Shown: one piece after another, positions 6,932 to 8,056 of the stretch
Position numbering within the stretch: the first letter of the stretch is position 1
Layout of the letters: each line of letters begins with the position of its first letter
From: Anaeromyxobacteraceae bacterium
GTDB lineage: Bacteria; Myxococcota; Myxococcia; Myxococcales; Anaeromyxobacteraceae
NCBI GenBank assembly: GCA_027349605.1
Contig: DAIEMM010000241.1
Span: 1 to 8,056 of the forward strand
Direction of reading: 5' to 3'
DNA: 8,056 nucleotides
Position numbers and translations under genes: made by a program
Notes under the pieces: generated by a model
The model's input: only the letters and a program-made list of their open reading frames with translations
Told to the model about the DNA's origin: nothing
The model's database searches: none

Positions 6932-6961
6932 TTGACCCGGTAACGTGGTGTCATGTAGGGT
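6932..6961 (+). promoter_or_regulatory. Putative sigma-70-type promoter for the 89-aa gene
   Basis: TTGACC at 6932-6937 and TAGGGT at 6956-6961 are separated by 18 bp, matching the housekeeping -35 and four of six -10 positions. Transcription would start near 6968 and leave an untranslated leader of about 33 nt before the ATG at 7001. The region also separates the plus-strand gene from the divergent kinase gene on the minus strand. No promoter for the kinase is convincing. Confidence 0.4.
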
Positions 6962-6991
6962 CACGCGGGTCGAGGTCTCGGCAGGCAACGC

Positions 6992-6996
6992 GGAGG
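6992..6996 (+). promoter_or_regulatory. Ribosome-binding site of the 89-aa gene
   Basis: GGAGG lies 4 nt upstream of ATG 7001, a shorter gap than usual. An in-frame stop at 6956-6958 and the absence of any other start codon between it and the ATG make 7001 the only reasonable start. Confidence 0.55.
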
Positions 6997-7000
6997 CAGG

Positions 7001-7270
7001 ATGGTCGAAGGGCGGCGTGGGCCGGGGGCGGGTTGGAAGCAGGGGAAGGGGTCGACCGCGGTCGGCGCGGTCGATCCGGCCTATCAGAGGGCGATCCTCA
7101 AGATCGCCATCGAGCTCCGCAAGCCGGGAGCGAAGAGTTACGACGACGTCGTCGAGGGGACGATCCAGGCGATGAGGCTCGATTCCGGGGCCTTCCGGAA
7201 GTACCTGGGCGAGAACGGGGCTCGCAACATGAGCCTCCTGCTCGCGACGGCGAGGGCGGCGGGCATCTAG
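7001..7270 (+). CDS. Uncharacterised 89-residue protein
   Basis: I do not recognise this family. It is coding by several signs: strong G/C at third codon positions, a ribosome-binding site at a forced start, and a plausible promoter upstream. Residues 1-24 are rich in Gly, Arg and Lys and look disordered. From residue 25 the segment DPAYQRAILKIAIELR and the following stretch to residue 89 alternate charged and hydrophobic residues in a pattern suited to three or four amphipathic helices, ending LLLATARAAGI. There are no cysteines, no signal peptide and no membrane segment. A small cytosolic, helical, possibly protein- or nucleic-acid-binding protein is the most that can be inferred. It is monocistronic: the divergent kinase lies upstream and a convergent gene follows 162 bp later. 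Confidence 0.75.
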   Translation: MVEGRRGPGAGWKQGKGSTAVGAVDPAYQRAILKIAIELRKPGAKSYDDVVEGTIQAMRLDSGAFRKYLGENGARNMSLLLATARAAGI

Positions 7271-7376
7271 GGAGTTTCGAGGGGAATGGGCGCCCTGCCG
7301 GTGGCGGGGCGTGGCGGTGGCGGGCGGCGGATCTTTCGGTTGGGCGCCCAGCTATTCACGATCCGAAAACATTCGA

Positions 7377-7404
7377 CGCCGGTCTCCCGTGAGGGGAGCC
7401 GGCG
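7377..7404 (-). terminator. Imperfect hairpin between convergent genes, possible terminator
   Basis: Arms 7377-7382 and 7399-7404 (CGCCGG/CCGGCG) plus 7384-7388 and 7394-7398 (CTCCC/GGGAG) form an 11-bp stem with one bulged T at 7383 and a 5-nt loop. It begins 28 nt past the stop of the minus-strand 147-aa gene. Reading that strand, the hairpin is followed by TCGAATGTTTTC, a loose T-rich stretch, so termination of that transcript is plausible. In the plus direction no T-run follows. The remainder of the 162-bp gap (7271-7432) holds two GGGCGCCC palindromes (7288-7295, 7342-7349) and no gene. Confidence 0.4.
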
Positions 7405-7432
7405 CCGTCTCGCGTCCGCCTCGTCCCGCGAC

Positions 7433-7876
7433 CTACCCGTCCTGGTCGTCCTGGCCGGCGCGCTTGCGGGCCACCTCGGCCGCCACGTCCTCGAGCGCCC
7501 TCTCCCCGGCGCCGCCGGCCGGCAGGTCGGCGTCCTTCGCGTCCACGGCACGTCCCGTCATGTGCGCCTCGCCCGGCCGCCAACCCGGAGTGACGGTCGC
7601 CGCGAGGTCCCGGACGCCCTCCCGGGCGGTGCCGGTCAACTTCTGGAACGCCCACTGGAAGAACATCGCGAAGCCGATGAAGGGCAGGAAGACCACGAAG
7701 AGGCCACCCACGATCGGGGCCAGGAGCAGCGCCAGGAGCCAGTGGATGCGCAGGTAGCGGTCCGAGGACTTCCCGGGGAGCATTCCCCCGTCGTCCGTCA
7801 CCGGCGTGATGCTCCAGTGCCGGGGATTCCAGTAATAGCCGCCGGGGACCCTGCTTCCGCCGCTGAACCGTGCCAT
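7433..7876 (-). CDS. Uncharacterised membrane protein, tandem paralogue
   Basis: A 147-residue protein of no family I can name. Residues 1-43 are polar with conspicuous aromatic and glycine content (GGYYWNPRHW at 12-21, DDGGMLPG at 28-35). Residues 44-77 are strongly hydrophobic, long enough for two short membrane helices in a hairpin around PIVGG or one long segment. After that comes a soluble tail with VTPGWRPGEAHMTG at 95-108, and a charged, Ala/Glu-rich end (124-147) likely to be helical or disordered. There is no cleavable signal peptide pattern. Start ATG 7876 has AAGGGAG (7884-7890) 7 nt upstream. The VTPGW block and the charged tail recur in the partial gene immediately upstream, so the two form a tandem paralogous pair 36 bp apart, probably one operon. 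A membrane-anchored, possibly envelope or scaffold, role is inference only. Confidence 0.8.
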   Translation of the reverse strand: MARFSGGSRVPGGYYWNPRHWSITPVTDDGGMLPGKSSDRYLRIHWLLALLLAPIVGGLFVVFLPFIGFAMFFQWAFQKLTGTAREGVRDLAATVTPGWRPGEAHMTGRAVDAKDADLPAGGAGERALEDVAAEVARKRAGQDDQDG

Positions 7877-7912
7877 GGCGCCTCTCCCTTTCTCTCGCTT
7901 CGTGCCGCGCGT

Positions 7913-8056
7913 TCACGACCGGCGCTTCGAGTCGATCTCCTTGGCCAGCTCCTCGAGCTTGGCCTCCTTGGAAGGTGCCTCCTCGGCCGCCTTCTCCTCC
8001 GACCGCTTGCCGGTGAAGTGCGCCGCTCCGGGCTGCCAGCCGGGAGTCACGGTCGC
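7913..8056 (-). CDS. C-terminal end of a paralogous membrane-type protein, cut by window edge
   Basis: Only the last 47 codons and the TGA stop (7913-7915) are inside the window; the start lies beyond 8056. The visible part begins ATVTPGWQPGAAHFTGKR, which aligns without gaps to residues 93-110 of the downstream protein (ATVTPGWRPGEAHMTGRA). It ends with a 29-residue run very rich in Glu, Lys and Ala, likely a charged helix (SKEAKLEELAKEIDSKRRS). At DNA level about 32 of 40 bases match between 8017-8056 and 7561-7600. It is therefore the promoter-proximal member of a tandem pair and probably has the same N-terminal and membrane parts, which cannot be confirmed here. Confidence 0.75.
   Translation of the reverse strand, partial: ATVTPGWQPGAAHFTGKRSEEKAAEEAPSKEAKLEELAKEIDSKRRS

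Overview
The window is about 70% GC, and its codons strongly prefer G or C at the third position. The genes are closely packed and short ones abut or overlap. This compositional style, with a GTP-dependent PEP carboxykinase and a dNK-panB-panC-smpB cluster, fits a high-GC myxobacterium-like (Myxococcota, e.g. Anaeromyxobacter-type) chromosome. That placement is inference; no rRNA or other taxonomic marker is present. I see no insertion sequences, tRNAs, CRISPR arrays or phage genes, so this reads as housekeeping chromosome with a few uncharacterised genes at the right end.

Left, plus strand (1-2789): the window opens inside pckG (GTP-type phosphoenolpyruvate carboxykinase). Nine bases later comes an NRDE/TANGO2-family protein, then a small DUF971 protein with a cysteine cluster. 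The tight spacing suggests one transcript. Middle, minus strand (2811-6866): read from right to left this runs deoxynucleoside kinase, panB, panC, smpB, then a gene for a degenerate HD-GYP protein that converges on the DUF971 gene with 21 bp between them. panB and panC catalyse the two steps from ketoisovalerate toward pantothenate (CoA precursor). panB, panC and smpB are almost certainly co-translated: panC starts 5 nt after panB stops, and smpB overlaps panC by a GTGA stop/start.

Right (6867-8056): a plausible sigma-70-type promoter drives an unrecognised 89-residue protein on the plus strand. It converges, across a 162-bp gap holding an imperfect hairpin, with a minus-strand pair of tandem paralogous genes. 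Only the second gene of that pair is complete (147 aa, hydrophobic hairpin or single long membrane segment); the first is cut by the window edge and seen only as its last 47 residues.

No obvious new multi-gene defence or biosynthetic system is present. The points most worth a second look are the PanB whose first magnesium-ligand aspartate appears to be alanine, the HD-GYP protein that keeps its core histidines but has lost several catalytic residues, and the tandem paralogous membrane-protein pair with a shared VTPGW motif.
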